From NCBI GenBank assembly GCA_028023455.1, contig JAQFVV010012394.1:25677053-25741052 (forward strand): a DNA stretch of 64,000 nucleotides, in the 5' to 3' direction. Positions 14,141 through 26,965 of this stretch are shown here, piece by piece. The notes beneath the pieces are model-generated. The model saw only the letters and a list, made by a program, of their open reading frames with translations, searched no databases and was not told where the DNA came from. How positions within the stretch are numbered: the first letter of the stretch is position 1; every line of letters starts with the position of its first letter. The DNA comes from Epiperipatus broadwayi (lineage: Eukaryota; Onychophora; Udeonychophora; Euonychophora; Peripatidae). The translations under genes were made by a program, and so were the position numbers.

Positions 14141-15943
14141 GAATTTGTAAATAATTAAAAAAAAAAATCTATTCATGCGGAAAAAATATATTGAAACTTC
14201 GATTTATCAATGACTGACGTGATAGTTTGAGGAATGACAGAGCCGGAAAAAATATATATTTCTATAGCATTAGTACTGGAACTATGTGGTTTGGTGCCGT
14301 GGTAGTGTCTAATTCTGGAAAGTAATCCTCAGATCAATTCCAATTCTAGCACTTCCCATGCACGGATTATTTATGAACTCCTGAGAATTAAAGCCATTCG
14401 ATTATTTATTTATTTTATGGAACCAAAAAAAGCAGTTAAAAGATAAAGGACAATAAATTAAAGAATAGCCATAGTTCATTATTGGGGGAAATTTAGGGTG
14501 ACAATTTAATTTTTAATTTATATTTCAAATGATATAGTTAAGCAACAAAATTTTGTCATTAGAACTAGTTGTCTTAACCAATAACTGGAGGAAAAGTAGT
14601 CATCTTATATGATTATTAATGTTTATAACCAATGAAAAATATGATTGTTAATTCAAAAGAGAGATGATTAGCTTTTTGCAGTTATATGCTATTTTATTTA
14701 ATAAAATACTTCAATATTAAAAAAAAAAAAAAGATAGTTTAAGTAAAAAATTATTTTATTGCGATGGCATTTATCTCATTATTAATAATCATTACATGCT
14801 TCTGTTAACTTATTTTTCAATGTATCCATTTTTTTTTTAAAAAAAACAAATTTTGGTACTCTTTAGAAGTTTGAAACTATGCAGCATTTAAGTCTTCTTA
14901 AGGAAAAAAAACTGACCATGACAATTTTCAAGCAATCAGTGGCAAATACTGTTTCCAATGATTCTCTAATACAATTATTTAACACTAAAAGCCAAATACA
15001 AGGCATGTGACCCAGGTTGCAACTTCTTATTTAAGTGCCACAATCTAATTTAATTACGAAAACTGATTAAATAGCAAGATTTAAACACAGATTAATTATT
15101 ATGGCCTAAAGTTAAATATATGCAAAAATTATTGTATTAATTAAAAGAAGTATTTCTATGCTTTACAAGATATATAAAATGAACAATGAAACATGCAAGC
15201 ACTCAATAATAAAGTCACAAATTATTTTTAGAGAAAGAATTAAGAATAAAACTGCTTGTGAAAAAAGAGAATTATACAAAACTTTTATTTTATTGTTAAC
15301 AAAAAAATAATTTTTTTATCTACAGAACCTCATTAATGGAAATATAGTGGATTATAACAATTAGTATATTCAATTATCACACAAAAAAAGCAAATAAAAA
15401 TAAAACATTAAAATTAATAAATTAAATAATAAAGTGTAATTTTTTTACATATATATTGCTTTCCAATTACAACACCTCATACAAATCTCACATGCATTCG
15501 TTCTGCCAGCATACACCATACCCAATTTAAAATTTCATTTGAAATAGTTTCAAAGCATAAAGCCAGAAAGAATAACAAATCTTCTAAACTTGAAAAAATT
15601 TGTGTAGTTCTCTTAAATGCTAAATTGAAAATTAATTATTTAATCATATAAAAAAAGATATTCTCAAATCTGCCAAGTTTTGATAAGAAAGTAGAAATAA
15701 TCTATTTGGGAAATAATGAAAAGAGAAAAAAAAATCTGATAGAATTTTAAAAAATCATTAATGAAATAGGATTCAGAAAATTATTATTACCAGTTTTTGT
15801 ATACGTAAATACATGATTAGTTGTCAATTTGTAATTTCAGGATCTTTTTCATAATTGTAAATTTGTAATGAATTGTGATTTTCAAACTAGGTTATAGGTA
15901 TATGTGTATACAGATAATGGAAAAATACTGTATACATATAAAA
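14141..15943. other. Intronic AT-rich stretch, no gene seen
   Basis: Part of the 7.7 kb intron between the second winged-helix exon and the HRDC exon. There is a weak tRNA-B-box-like sequence near 14330 (gatcaattcc) within a GC-richer patch at 14260-14360, possibly an old SINE. Otherwise only homopolymer tracts are seen. Confidence 0.4.
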
Positions 15944-16130
15944 CAATATTTGAAACACCCTATAGCTATATTAGTTCAGCCACACTTCCCCTTTAAATAA
16001 ACAAATGCTCGAATTTTACAAGACATTGAAAAGGGGGATTCCTTTTTAATATGCTGTAAAATTCAGGCTTTTGGTTATTTAAAGGGAGATTGTGGCTGAA
16101 ATAATATAGTTGTAGGGTATTACAAATATT
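15944..16130. repeat. Foldback element (inverted repeat, about 75-base arms)
   Basis: Left arm tttgaaacaccctatagcta, ending near 16022 in cgaattttaca, is the imperfect reverse complement of tgtaaaattcaggc through tatagttgtagggtattaca at 16055-16125. Shared internal marks are ttcagccaca with tgtggctgaa, and cccctttaaat with atttaaaggg. It looks like a miniature inverted-repeat element. No terminal duplication was established. Confidence 0.75.
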
Positions 16131-17068
16131 TTTTATGGATTTTGTTATGTATTGTTTCTATTCAAAACAATATACTAAACAATGTAATATAAATAAAGTC
16201 TGAGTTATTATCCACTAACATATGCGATCTGCTATGGACTTGGAACAAAGTTTACTAATAATTTTCATTTAATGTTTTTCATTTAAATTTTAATTCATTT
16301 TTTTTATAAAATTCTATTTACATGTACTTAGGTATATTATATCAACATATATTTTTAATTAGAAGTTCTTGCTTTATAAAATTCATTATTAAATTACTTT
16401 ATCACTGTTCCATCAAATAAAAATTAAAAAAATTAAATACAAATTTCTAAGTTAAAGTTAGTGATAATATAATAACATTAATTACAAGCATTTTAAATAA
16501 ATGTTATTTGGAATTTATGCTGCAGACTAAAAAAGAAAGTATTCATCTATTTATGTGCCATTTATACATAATCATAATGTTAAAATTATTATTGAAGTAT
16601 TTTATATCAACTTATTTAAAAGTTAAGGACAGGTAATTGTGCTTGGATTCAGAACTTTAGGGTATTTAAAAACACCTTAAAATTCGCAATAGTACAACTT
16701 GCATAAAAAATGGCTGCTCGAAATCTATCGTAATTGTAAAATATTGCTCCTTAATGACAAAGAGCCATAATTAAAATTTTCAGGGAGTTTGTTTGGCCAT
16801 ATCATCTGCTTTCCATTAATTAGACTTGCTTACAATAAACGATGCTGGGACGATGAATTAAAAAGTTAATAAAACTGTAGGATAATAGGATGAAAAAGAT
16901 TTGCAAATAAGTATTTATTTAAAACTACTAGATCTAAAAAAAAAAAAAATGTTAAAAAACAAATATACTTTAAAAATTATAATAATAAAAAATCATATAT
17001 AACAGCTACATAAATATATATTTGGCATATGATTTAGTGCCTTTTTCAAATGTAATAATCTATTTTGA

Positions 17069-17097
17069 CGTTTCGTGATATACTATGGCTTCTCCTT
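17069..17097 (-). ncRNA. Degenerate hammerhead-like module
   Basis: On the minus strand GGAGAAGCCATAGT is followed by ATCACGAAACGTC, then 10-40 bases on by AATAGATTATTACATTTGAA. The GAAACGT and downstream A/T block align with the better modules (6673, 60755), but the internal stem is eroded and the CTGAAGA box is not intact. Confidence 0.25.
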
Positions 17098-18099
17098 AAA
17101 CGAAGTCAAGAATCACTCAGCAATTATGCCCAGGTAAACCTGTTAGCCACTTTATTTTCATTCTCCACTCTAAAAAAAAAACAAAATAAGGGGGTATTTT
17201 TTATCTTTTTATAAAAAAAAAAATAAAACCTTTAAAAAATAACCAAAAAAAAACAATCACTTATAATTGTATAAATATTTACAAAACTTCAATAAATTTA
17301 ATTAACAACTGAACTATTAAAAATGAATGGAAAATTATATAAGATAATATATATAAAGTTGTATAATGTATATATTATTTATTTTGTATATTGTTGTTAT
17401 ATAGTCGATTCTTTGAAGTTATATTGTTCTTATTTTACTTCCATTATGGAATACTAAATGATGTTATATATATAATAATTGATTAACGTTAAAATAGATT
17501 ATTAACATTAGAATAGAGCACTAAACAATGTGCCAAAAAGGCTTTTTATGTATAATTATTTTTAATATATATTTATTTAGCTATTGCATATAATTTTTTA
17601 TTATTTACTATAATTTATATGAAAGAATAGCATAACGGATTTAATTAATTTTCATTTTTGATGATACTTTAAAAAATATGAAAAAAAGAAAAAAGATATA
17701 TTAGGAATGTAAAGAAGCTGTTAAAAATCAAATGGGCGAGAAGGTAAAGGCTAGATGACTTATTTTTTAAAAAAAGATAAAAGAGTTTTAATAGAATTAA
17801 AAAAAAAAAATGAAATGACAAATTGTTGATTGTAAATGCAGTAATATGCATATGCAGATAACCAATAAAATATCACGATTCCAGCTTACGCAGTTTCAGC
17901 AGCTTTTTTTTTTCCATCTCAACTATGCTATCTACTGTAAGCTTCTAAACGTTAACAAATTTCTTTTGTTCTTTTTTATTTTACAATTAATTTTACTTTC
18001 TCTAGGCAAACTCGCTTCTATAAAGCAATTCATTTTATCAATTTGCCGAAGTATTATTAACCTAAATACACAATTACATGAGTTTGTGTGTGTATGTAC

Positions 18100-18317
18100 C
18101 TTTAATTTTCCATTGAGAACATCATTAGCTTTGCTGCCAAGTCTGATGTAGCAAACAGCATGATCCAGTTGGGTAATGACCAACTCTTCAGCCAAAATAT
18201 TGTCAGCAACTAATTTTCTAATTAATCGTTCAGTATCACTTTTATGATATTTGTTGCCTTTGCCATGTAATTCAAGTTTATCATGACCTTTGGCCATAAT
18301 TTTTGCAATGCGAGAAC
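18100..18317 (-). CDS. BLM: BLM exon: second half of RQC winged helix
   Basis: Residues 518-590. It encodes HGKGNKYHKSDTERLIRKLV, AEELVITQLDHAVCYIRLGS and KANDVLNGKLK. The family hallmark G-x-G-x-x-Y-x-x-x-D-x-E-R-L is intact (in human BLM GKGSAYSRHNAERL), as is the LxxxLNGxxK end. The acceptor is tag at 18318-18320, about 90 bases from a palindromic repeat at 18407-18662. Donor TTAAAG|gtacat, phase 0. Confidence 0.96.
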
Positions 18318-18406
18318 CTAATGAATAAAAAAAAAAAATCCATTATAAACTTATTATTCAATATATAATAAAAAAATTGTCATGAACTTACAGATGTAAG
18401 CAATGA

Positions 18407-18662
18407 AAGTATTTGACGGAATATTCTGCCAATTTTTTTTATTTTAAGTTCAGTTACAATATAATTAAATAAACTTCCAATTAAAAACTGGAGCAATAAC
18501 CTTAACACACATCACCTGACAATAATATTTTTGGTTATAAGATCACTCAAAATATGATATGTGTTTAGATTGTTATTCCAGTTTTTAATTGGTTGTACAT
18601 TTAATTATATCATAACAGATCTCAAAATAAAAAAATATTTGGAATATCTCATTAAATACTTC
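18407..18662. repeat. Palindromic element about 255 bases long
   Basis: The left arm (gtatttgacggaatattctg through caattaaaaactgg) and right arm (ccagtttttaattgg through ggaatatctcattaaatact) are imperfect reverse complements over about 115 bases, including aattaaataaa with atttaattata. The centre is near 18535. It begins about 90 bases upstream of the splice acceptor of the exon at 18100-18317, so a hairpin in the transcript could crowd the branch-point region. That consequence is inference. Confidence 0.75.
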
Positions 18663-20065
18663 CAATATTCATATACAAGGTTGCAGAAAGAGGTTGCCAT
18701 TAATTGAAAGTCTGATTCCATTTTGAGATCCTAAAAAAACCAAACAGGGCAAATTACTAATATCCACTACATATGTACATGACATCATTAGAATTATTTA
18801 TATGATTACTCATATGGTAAATGAACATAAGCTGCTCACCATCAGGTATCAACCAATTTGATGAGTTTATTGGTTTTTTACTTCTAAATTTAAGACCAAC
18901 AAACACTATTGTCTTTCTTTACTGATTCTGATAAACATCAGTCGAGCTTGAAAGCAGAATAAACGTACGTGTTAATGATCTTTTTTTAGATATTTGTAAT
19001 CATGACAAACAAAACTAAATTATAGTCTTTATTCCAGGATTATATAATCACCAGCCAAAGCAACAGTTAGTAGCTGGAGATCCTAAGAATTCCTTGACTG
19101 TGAACCAGGCTGCCATTCAATGAGTTTTTATTTAGTCATCTATGATTGCAGATCACCTTCAGATAAAAGAAAATTACATGAATTGAAAGAACTGTCTAAT
19201 ATTAAATAGGATTTCATTGGACTTGGAAGTCGGAATTGAAAAAACAATTCATTTGCAAAGGGAATATATATTTCATTACAAAAAAGCAAGTATTGGAAGT
19301 GCAATTGTAGTGGAATTCCTTATATATAAAAAGTAGAATGACAACGCTGTGGAGATTGATGGTATTTCATAAAGAGTATTATGACAAGATTAGTTATTCA
19401 ATTTAATGGAAGATATCAAATGCAGACAAATCAGATTTATGGCTCAAGTTCTCATTGTGGTGAAATAGAAAATTTTTATGAAGAGGTATAAAATGCTTTT
19501 GACCACACCAAACATTTTAAAATTATCATGGAAGGCTTCAATGCTAGAATTAGAAAACGATTGAAAGACGAAAATACTATGGGTAAAGGGAAAAGAAACT
19601 AGAAAGGACACAAATTTGTAGAATTTTCAAAAAACAAAAATTGTACATTATGAATTCTTTCTTTGAAAAAAAAAAAATGCTAAACAGAAATGAATATGGA
19701 AACACCCAAATGAAGAGATAACAGAATTGGATTATATTTTGGCAAACAGAAAATATATATTTCAAGATTATAATGCTTTTAATAAATTCAACACAGAAAG
19801 TGATCATCTTTAATGAGATGTAAAATATGTGTTAATGGAATAATTAGAAACAAAAATTAACACAAAAGACAATATCAATAGTTAATACTCCTAACCTCAG
19901 AAACATTCCAGTAAATCAAAATTAGAATTCGCTAATCGTTTTAAAATATTGATAGTTTGAAGACGATTCAAACTTAACTGATACTCTACTAATAATTGCA
20001 ACAAAAATATCTGATACAAATAGAAACAGTTAACTAGTAAATTTTCAATTGGGATAACATGAAAG

Positions 20066-21676
20066 GTACTTAAATAGTTTGCCTTCCTGAATGCTTGCCA
20101 CTTGTTTTATTTTAAATTATCTATTTTCAGGACACATGGTATAAACAATATGGCTGACTCTAAGTTATTGTATTCAATACTTATGCTTTTTTTTATTTAT
20201 TAAAATAATAAAAAACCACAAAAGTCCAAAGAGTTGTAATTAAAAACTTTTTTAATGTAAATGCAGTAAAGAAAATAAAACATGATTAAGCGAAGTATAA
20301 CAAAGATGCGGACTGACAACACTTTTATTATCTTGTGATTTTAAAAATATTCCACTGAAACATACAAAAATCAAAAGGGTTGTAGTTAAACATTTTTTTA
20401 ATGTAAATTCACTATACCAGCTATAAACTAATCTGAGTGCACTCACAAATGATGTTTTGAAACCTTTTAGCCATTTTCCTTTCCAAACAGATAGCGCATA
20501 GAACATGTTCGTACACAACACCGGCGTTGCACTTCCATTCACACATAAAGTGTAATATCATGGACATTATCACATACTTTTCAGGTGGACACTATTCTGC
20601 AATTTTGAAAAGATTCCACTGCTTCTTATTCTGTCGATGAAAGATTCCAAATTTTAATCGTATTTCTAAAAATGCTGAGACAATAAATAAATATTAAAAA
20701 AATCAGCATGTGTTACCAAATCTCAGCAAAAAAATAATATTAATTTTAACGTGTTATCTGTTTGATTCATGTTATTTGGACATTATGTAGTGAATGAAAT
20801 TTATTTAAGAATGTATTCAAATTTTTTAAAATTAGTATGTATAGCTTGTTAACTTTAAAACATATTAACAAATGTATTTTAAATTAAATTTTAATTTAAA
20901 AAAATTAGAATACATTTTTTAATAAATTTCATTCGCAACATAATGTCCAAATGACATGAGATGAACAGACAACATGTGGTTAAAATTAACATTATTTTTT
21001 TGTTGACATTCGTTAACACGTGATGATTTTTTAAATATTTTTTTTTTTGCCATATCATTTTTGGAAATATGATTAAAATTTGGAATCTTTCATCCATAGA
21101 ACAAGATGCAGTGTGATATTTTCAAAATTACAGCAAAGTGCCAGCCTGAAAAGTATGCGATAATGCCCATGATATTACACTTTATGTGCGAATGGAGATG
21201 CAATGGCGGTGTTGTGTAAAAACATGTTCTATGCACCTATCTGTTTGGAAAGGAACATGGTTAGAAGGCTCCAAAACATCGTTTGTGAGTGCACTCAGAT
21301 TAATTTACAGCTGGTGTATTGAATTTATATTAAAAAAATTTTTAATTACAACTCTTTGGATTTTTGTATGTTTTAGTGGAATATTTTCAAAATCACAGGA
21401 TAATAAAAATGATGTCTGTCCACATCTTTGTTATAGTTTGCTTAATCATATTTTATTTTTATTTTCTTTACTGCATTTACATTAAAAAAATTTTAAATTA
21501 CAACCTATTGGACTTTTATGGTTATTTATCATTTTAAAAAATAAAAAAATGTAAATATTGAATATGATAACTTACAGTCAACCATATTGTTTATACCATG
21601 CATTGGAACTCCCTGAAAATGGATAATTTAAGATAAAATGAGTTGCAAGTTTTCCGGCTGGCAAACTATGTAAGTA
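20066..21676. mobile_element. Long palindromic element nested in RTE copy C
   Basis: Left sequence from gtacttaaatagtttgcc is the reverse complement, with about 10-15% differences by eye, of the right end ggcaaactatgtaagtac. The arms are about 800 bases each, meeting near 20870. Open frames at 20252-20542 (minus) and 21186-21485 (plus) are the two arm copies of the same sequence (both contain KTSFVSALRL.YSW and FVCFSGIF). They match no family I know and may be chance frames. The whole block interrupts retrotransposon coding sequence that is continuous in copy B, so it inserted after copy C. Confidence 0.8.
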
Positions 21677-21889
21677 CTAAAAGAAATATAAGAATATTTA
21701 AAAATGATCCATTATAATAAAAGAACCAAATACCTGAAACTCTGTAAAATAATATGATATTGAAAATATAACTGTGAATCTGTAAAAAAAGTTATGAAGA
21801 AAACAAGTTTTAAAGTATAAAGCAATATCTGGATATTGCGGAAAAAGTTATTTCACAATTGAGAAAAAAAAAAACACAGAGGCGATGCG

Positions 21890-22150
21890 ATAAACTATAG
21901 CTTCTTCTTTAACAGTCAGGAATTTCTCAATCACTATGTCCAGATACAGTAGTGCTACTCAGTGCAAGCCAGAGTAATCAATAAATGCAGTAAGGTTTGT
22001 GCATAAATCCCAATCTAGTTCCTACTCATCCAATATCCTTTCCTGTATCCATTGATTATTCTGGTTTGCATTGAATGGTGCTACTATATGAAGAGTTTTG
22101 CCTCTGTGAAAACAGCTTGTGTAAGCATAAAGAATGCTTATGTGATGTTT
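21890..22150 (+). repeat. Dispersed repeat, related to 49100-49290 and 58740-58860
   Basis: Shared order: TAAATGCAGT..GGTTTGTGCATAAATCCC, a ...CCATTGAT... segment, a TATGAAGAGTTTTGCC-type segment, then GTGTAAGCATAAAGAATG...GTGATGTTTAGTGG. The family looks like a short interspersed element. The coordinates are approximate and no terminal repeats were fixed. Confidence 0.45.
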
Positions 22151-23491
22151 AGTGGTTTAAAGAAAAAAAAAGGTAACTACTACTAAAACAAGAGACAATG
22201 TTAAGAAATGTATAAAAAAGTTCCATTAAAAATTATATATTAATAAAAAGCAAGAAAACAAAGCAACCACTATAATTTCTGAATTGGCAAGAATTTTAAA
22301 TGAAGGGATGAGACATGCAATTAAATCTATGAACAGCTCCAGAAAATGATGGAATTATAATTCATATCTTAAAAGCTGGTGAAGAAATGGAAAAAATTAA
22401 TTGCAATACTGTATAGCAAATGCCTAAATAAGATGTTGCCAGATGTTCAGAAAAATATAATAATAATATTGAAATTTAAAGAAAATGATAAAATATTAGA
22501 AATTACAAACGTATCAGTCTTCTATCGATTCTACAGAATGTCTTGATCAAAATAATTACAAATCATCCATAGCGAACTTTGGATTCAGACCAACCAAAAG
22601 AGCAAGCTAGATTTAAAAGTGGTTTTAGCACAATGGATCACATTCAAGGCAAAGACCAATGAATATGAATTGCGACTATACTTTGGATTTATAGATTGTG
22701 AAAAGGCATTTGTTTCATTTATGCATTTGCATGGTTATTAAAGCTTTGGGTCATCAAAATATAGCTATTATTATATTCTTAAAATTTTTTTTATCAAAAT
22801 GCAACAACAAGATTAACACTGATAAGAATGGTCATACGATAATTCTACTAAAAGTATTCTGTGTATTAAAATAGAAAATTAAAGGAATAGGAATTAATGG
22901 AGATTATTTAAGTCATCAGAATTTTACATATAAGGTGGTCGTTTTTGCAAATAATATCTTCGGAGCTTCAGGAAATGTTGCAAGAGTTATCAGATGAAAG
23001 TAAAAAAATCGTACTAAAAATATTAAAATATTATTTAATAGATTTTCTCAGAAGAAAACAAAGAGTAATATTCATGAATTAGAAGTTAACAACTATAAAT
23101 ACCTTGGTTAGATCATTTATTTATACAGATAAAAACATAATGAATAACATTAGTTATAGAATTGAATTTGGATAGTGCTTTTGGTAAAAATAATTTAATA
23201 TTACAAGGAATAAGCCTATGAGTTTTACTAATTTTTACTTATGAACATTCAAAAGAAAAGTGATACAGATTTCAGTTTATTTAACAAAATATAGTAAGAT
23301 GTTTGTTAGGAGTGACAAAAAGAGATTTAAAACGAGATACATAGCTGGAAGAATAAACAGATTATCACTGACAACATTGAAAGAATTAAAAGTGAAGGTA
23401 GATTGGCCATATTGCTAGAATAAATGATGATAGATGGACAGAACCCCAAGAGATTGTAAAAGATGTAGAAAGAGGCATATTTGAGATGGAT

Positions 23492-23605
23492 GGATAAAAT
23501 GAGAAAGTTTGTTGGTATAATTTAAAGAAGACAAGCTATGGATGGTTGGATAAAATGAGAAAGTTTGTTAATATAATTTAAAGAAGACAAGTTATGGATC
23601 TATAA
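23492..23605 (+). repeat. 56-base tandem duplication
   Basis: GGATAAAATGAGAAAGTTTG begins at 23492 and again at 23548, followed each time by TT..TATAATTTAAAGAAGACA and AG.TATGGAT. It is a local duplication within the C-terminal coding remnant of RTE copy C. Confidence 0.85.
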
Positions 23606-23874
23606 TAGTAAATAAAATAATCTCACACCTATAATCCACATATTGTAAGAAAATGAGCTGATCCTGAATCAAATAGTAGTTTCTACTATTTGATACAGTA
23701 TTTTTCATTAATTTAATTATTAAAACATTAAAGTTAAAAAATTTCATTATTTAATTAACAAATTTTATTTATAAATAATATCATAAGGAAAAAACAAATC
23801 CCAACATTAAAGGGTAATTTACTCTAATGCTCACATGAATATAAATTATAATCAAAACAACGCAGTAATTTCAC

Positions 23875-24004
23875 CTTTAAATATATCTGCTATATAGCTT
23901 GCAGTATAGTTTCTTGAATGAGTTGGACGATCCCCCACAATCATCTTGATAGTTTTAATAATTAATTTGGCTTCTTCCGTAGCATCGCATAAGATATAAC
24001 TTCC
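23875..24004 (-). CDS. BLM: BLM exon: first half of RQC winged helix
   Basis: Residues 475-518. It encodes YILCDATEEAKLIIKTIKMI and NYTASYIADIFKG, matching the start of the RQC winged-helix domain, which binds duplex and G-quadruplex DNA. Here the segment corresponding to NMLVDIF of BLM is ASYIADIF. Acceptor gttttag, donor AAAG|gtgaaa. The glycine codon is split (G|GT) with the next exon. Confidence 0.92.
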
Positions 24005-26160
24005 CTAAAACATAAAATAAATAGAAAAAATGAGAAATCAGATTAAATAAATACAAGATTAAAAAATTAACTGGAAATTTTTTTCCTAGACTCAAAAGAT
24101 AATCAACTCCAATTCTCTAATACTAAGTCCAAGTCAAATGTAATGCTACAAACCAGAATTATTTTATGGAAATAAAGCAAACAGCAGATTTCATTTTATA
24201 ATCAGTTTTGTAAAATTTTATTGCTTAATTATGTGTATTACTGAAATTACTAAGTAATTTTTCATATTCACTAGTAAGAGCTTTATTTTGAGCAATTTTT
24301 TTAATCATCAGTTTTGTACTAAAATGCAATGTACAGAATAAATTAAACAATCAACAGTAAATAAAATTGACTATCTAACATTCAATTAGATTTAGATTAC
24401 AGCCATTTAAAATATATTAAAATCCTGTTTGAAATAATAAGACATAAATCAAATTTTTTTTTGATTAAAAAAAAAAAAACTATAAAAAATGACCTAAATA
24501 GATCCTGTGAATCTTTAAGAAAAATAATAATGATCTCAAAAATGAAATATACAAAAAGTAGATGTTTTTTTCACATTTTATGTAAGTATATGATCCATAA
24601 GAAAGATTACACCTTTAGTAATGATAATGTTGAGAATTGATAAAAGCAAAGAAGATGGAACCAGCTGCAGTCATCAAGCTAACTGTATAAATAAATTCAT
24701 TCACAATCAAACTAGATAAAATCAGGTAACAGCATCAAATAGACTTTTGATCTGAATTGAGAAGTAGTAATACATATCAATAAGCTATTACTTTAGAAGT
24801 AGGCCATTGTTGTTAAGGGAAAAAACTACCATATCAGTATAATGTATTTTGTACAACTTTCAAGTAAAATCAAAAGTAGAATGACTCCGATGAGTTATAG
24901 AAAAGGGCGTTTTTTAAATGTAAAAGATCACCAGCAAAGGTGAAGAAGATACTCTTAAAAGAAAAGCAAGAAAAACTGATGAATCCTAAAGAAAATCTAA
25001 AACCTTTGGATTTGTGTGACAGCTTCACAAAATAGATTTATGTCAGCAGTAATTTTAGTCTTTTGAAGATGAGCAGTTTATCTCTTCAAAATTATTAGTC
25101 TTCATTTCATAAGCTTCTCTGTCAATAAAAGTTAAATGAGAGAATATCATGCAGCATAGCAATCTCAATATTATAAAATTTTGAATTGCTTTTGTCTATG
25201 GTTTAAAATATTTAGCATTCTTTTGAATAAGAGCACCAACATAATGGACAAATACTGTTAACAACAATGGCTACTATATATATCTATCAAATAAAAAAAA
25301 TTCAAGCTTCCATCCCCGTCATTGTTACATTTAAAATAATAAGAATAATCATCGGAAAAATGACAATAATCATTCTGTGTAAGAAAAATCATTTTCAAGC
25401 ATTTAATCTTGGGTTAACCTCCCAAAACCTTAATGAAATTGTCATTGAATGGTTAAGCAATGAAATCTGTTTATTTCTAATACATTTCAAGTTCATCATT
25501 GTACTTCAAAATACAGTTCTTAAAATAAAGGCGTAAGGCAAGAGAATTCTTAATAATATAATAATCTTTTTTTTTTCCATCAGTTTTTTTCCTAACGTTT
25601 CTTTCAAAAACATTAACTGGTAATAAAAAGCTTTAAATTTCCGTGTTGATGATCATAATTGGTCAAGACAACTATTATAAAAAACATAACAAAACTCTCA
25701 TGTAATTCTTAATAAGGACAGCGAATGCAACAGTAAAAAGTCATTTCAGAAAAGACAATTACTTTGAAGATCTCTTAAACAATCTATGCTATGGCAAAAG
25801 TTCATTATTCTTGTGTGGAGCCAGCAAGATTGTGAGCAGCAGCTGAATGAAGACAAAAAACTCCGTTAGTTTGAGAAGTCGAGCCAAAGTATTTTGAAAA
25901 CTGGGGTCAAAGAAAACCATCCAGAAAGCAGCAAGGTGTTACATGCATCATGGGAATAAGTGAATTATATATGTTGTGTTGGAATGTTAGAATAACTTTT
26001 GGCTATTAATAATATTTCATCATTATCCAGTCCTTATCTAAACTTCATTTATCGATTTATTTGTTGCTTTTTGGAATGCTTGCATTCGAATACACAACAA
26101 ATTTGCGCAATCACCATCTCGAACTGTCAATAGCGATTAAGTTTTAAAAAGCTAACAAGT
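24005..26160. other. Intronic stretch with no recognised gene
   Basis: Intron between the zinc-binding exon and the first winged-helix exon. It is AT-rich. The open frame at 25267-25536 has no motif and unremarkable composition. The segment 25800-26160 is richer in mixed sequence and may be the leader or LTR of the Gag remnant that follows, but no paired LTR was established. Confidence 0.4.
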
Positions 26161-26212
26161 GTATGGATAGTAAAAATGTCACTAGGTCAGTTGATAATAA
26201 TGGAAATTCTAT

Positions 26213-26965
26213 GTGAGTAATGCAAGTCATTGGCTGTGGCATGCCACACAGTTGAAAAATGAAGATATTAAAGATAATAAGAGAAAAATAGCCACTTTAA
26301 TGTACATGTCGGAACTAAAAGTCATTGACATTAAGTATTATGACAAACTCAAAACAGACGGAATAGTATATGAACAAGCGGAGAAAACATTTTAACTCAA
26401 CCATCAAGAAACATTGCCAGATTAGCATTAAGAAACAGGAGGCAATGAAAGAGTGAAGCGATAAAACTATGGAATCGCATTAAAAAAATTGGCTAAAGAG
26501 TGTGGATATGGCGATTATGTAGATGAAATTCTGTTAGACCAAATAATCTGGGGCATGTCAGAGGACAGACTCCGACAAAACTTGTTTGCCGACGCAGAAT
26601 TGAATTTTGAAGAAGCTATTAAAAAAGGAATGGCCCATGAACTCATCATAGAAGAAGCGGCACTGTTTAACAACAAAAATTCAGCAAAACAATAGTTTAT
26701 GACGAAGCGTGCAATAGATATTAAAAATAGTTTCTTTACTAACAAAGGTTAAAAAAAATAAATAAATTCAGTGTTTTTGCTATGGAAAACCAGGGTACAT
26801 CAAAAAAGACTACACTTAAAAACGAACAATGCCATATCTGTAAGCAGAAAGGCCACCTAGCAAGAATGTGTATGGAATCGCCAGAAAGTGATAGTCAAGA
26901 AAAACAAACTAAACTAGTCACAAATTATAGCATTTATAACATTAACTATGTAGGGGCAGAGTAAA
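26213..26965 (+). pseudogene. LTR-retrotransposon Gag remnant with CCHC zinc knuckle
   Basis: Three adjacent frames give a Gag-like order. The first, 26213-26395, has LWHATQLKNEDIKDNKRKIA. The second, 26489-26695, has LLDQIIWGMSEDRLRQNLF and FEEAIKKGMAHE, the usual Ty3-type Gag helices. The third, 26782-26964, has CHICKQKGHLARMC, a perfect C-x2-C-x4-H-x4-C nucleic-acid-binding knuckle. Frameshifts separate all three. Just after, near 27004, a segment reading MEIDSKSEISII resembles an aspartic-protease active site in which the DSG/DTG glycine is Lys, so it would be dead. Confidence 0.8.

Larger units (their letters stand above)
19060..23620 (+). pseudogene. RTE-like retrotransposon, longest copy, interrupted by a palindromic element (copy C)
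   Basis: From about 19080 the plus strand shows decayed endonuclease sequence: IMTRLVIQFNGRYQMQTNQI, then FKIIMEGFNARI (GDFNA-like), then NRKYIFQDYNAFNKFNTESD followed by H. The linker continues to 20060 and resumes after 21676 with KRNIRIFKNDPL, which lines up with copy B (KRMNMKIYKNDAL). RT traces follow at 22310-23060 (EQARFKSGF, FIDCEKAF, LQELSDE). C-terminal traces with GRIARINDDRWT-like sense and MDKMRK run to 23530. Many stops and indels. It is antisense to the helicase. Confidence 0.8.

Noticed and set aside
14260-14360. tRNA gene or SINE
   Set aside because: Only a weak B-box-like word is present and no A box or cloverleaf can be drawn.
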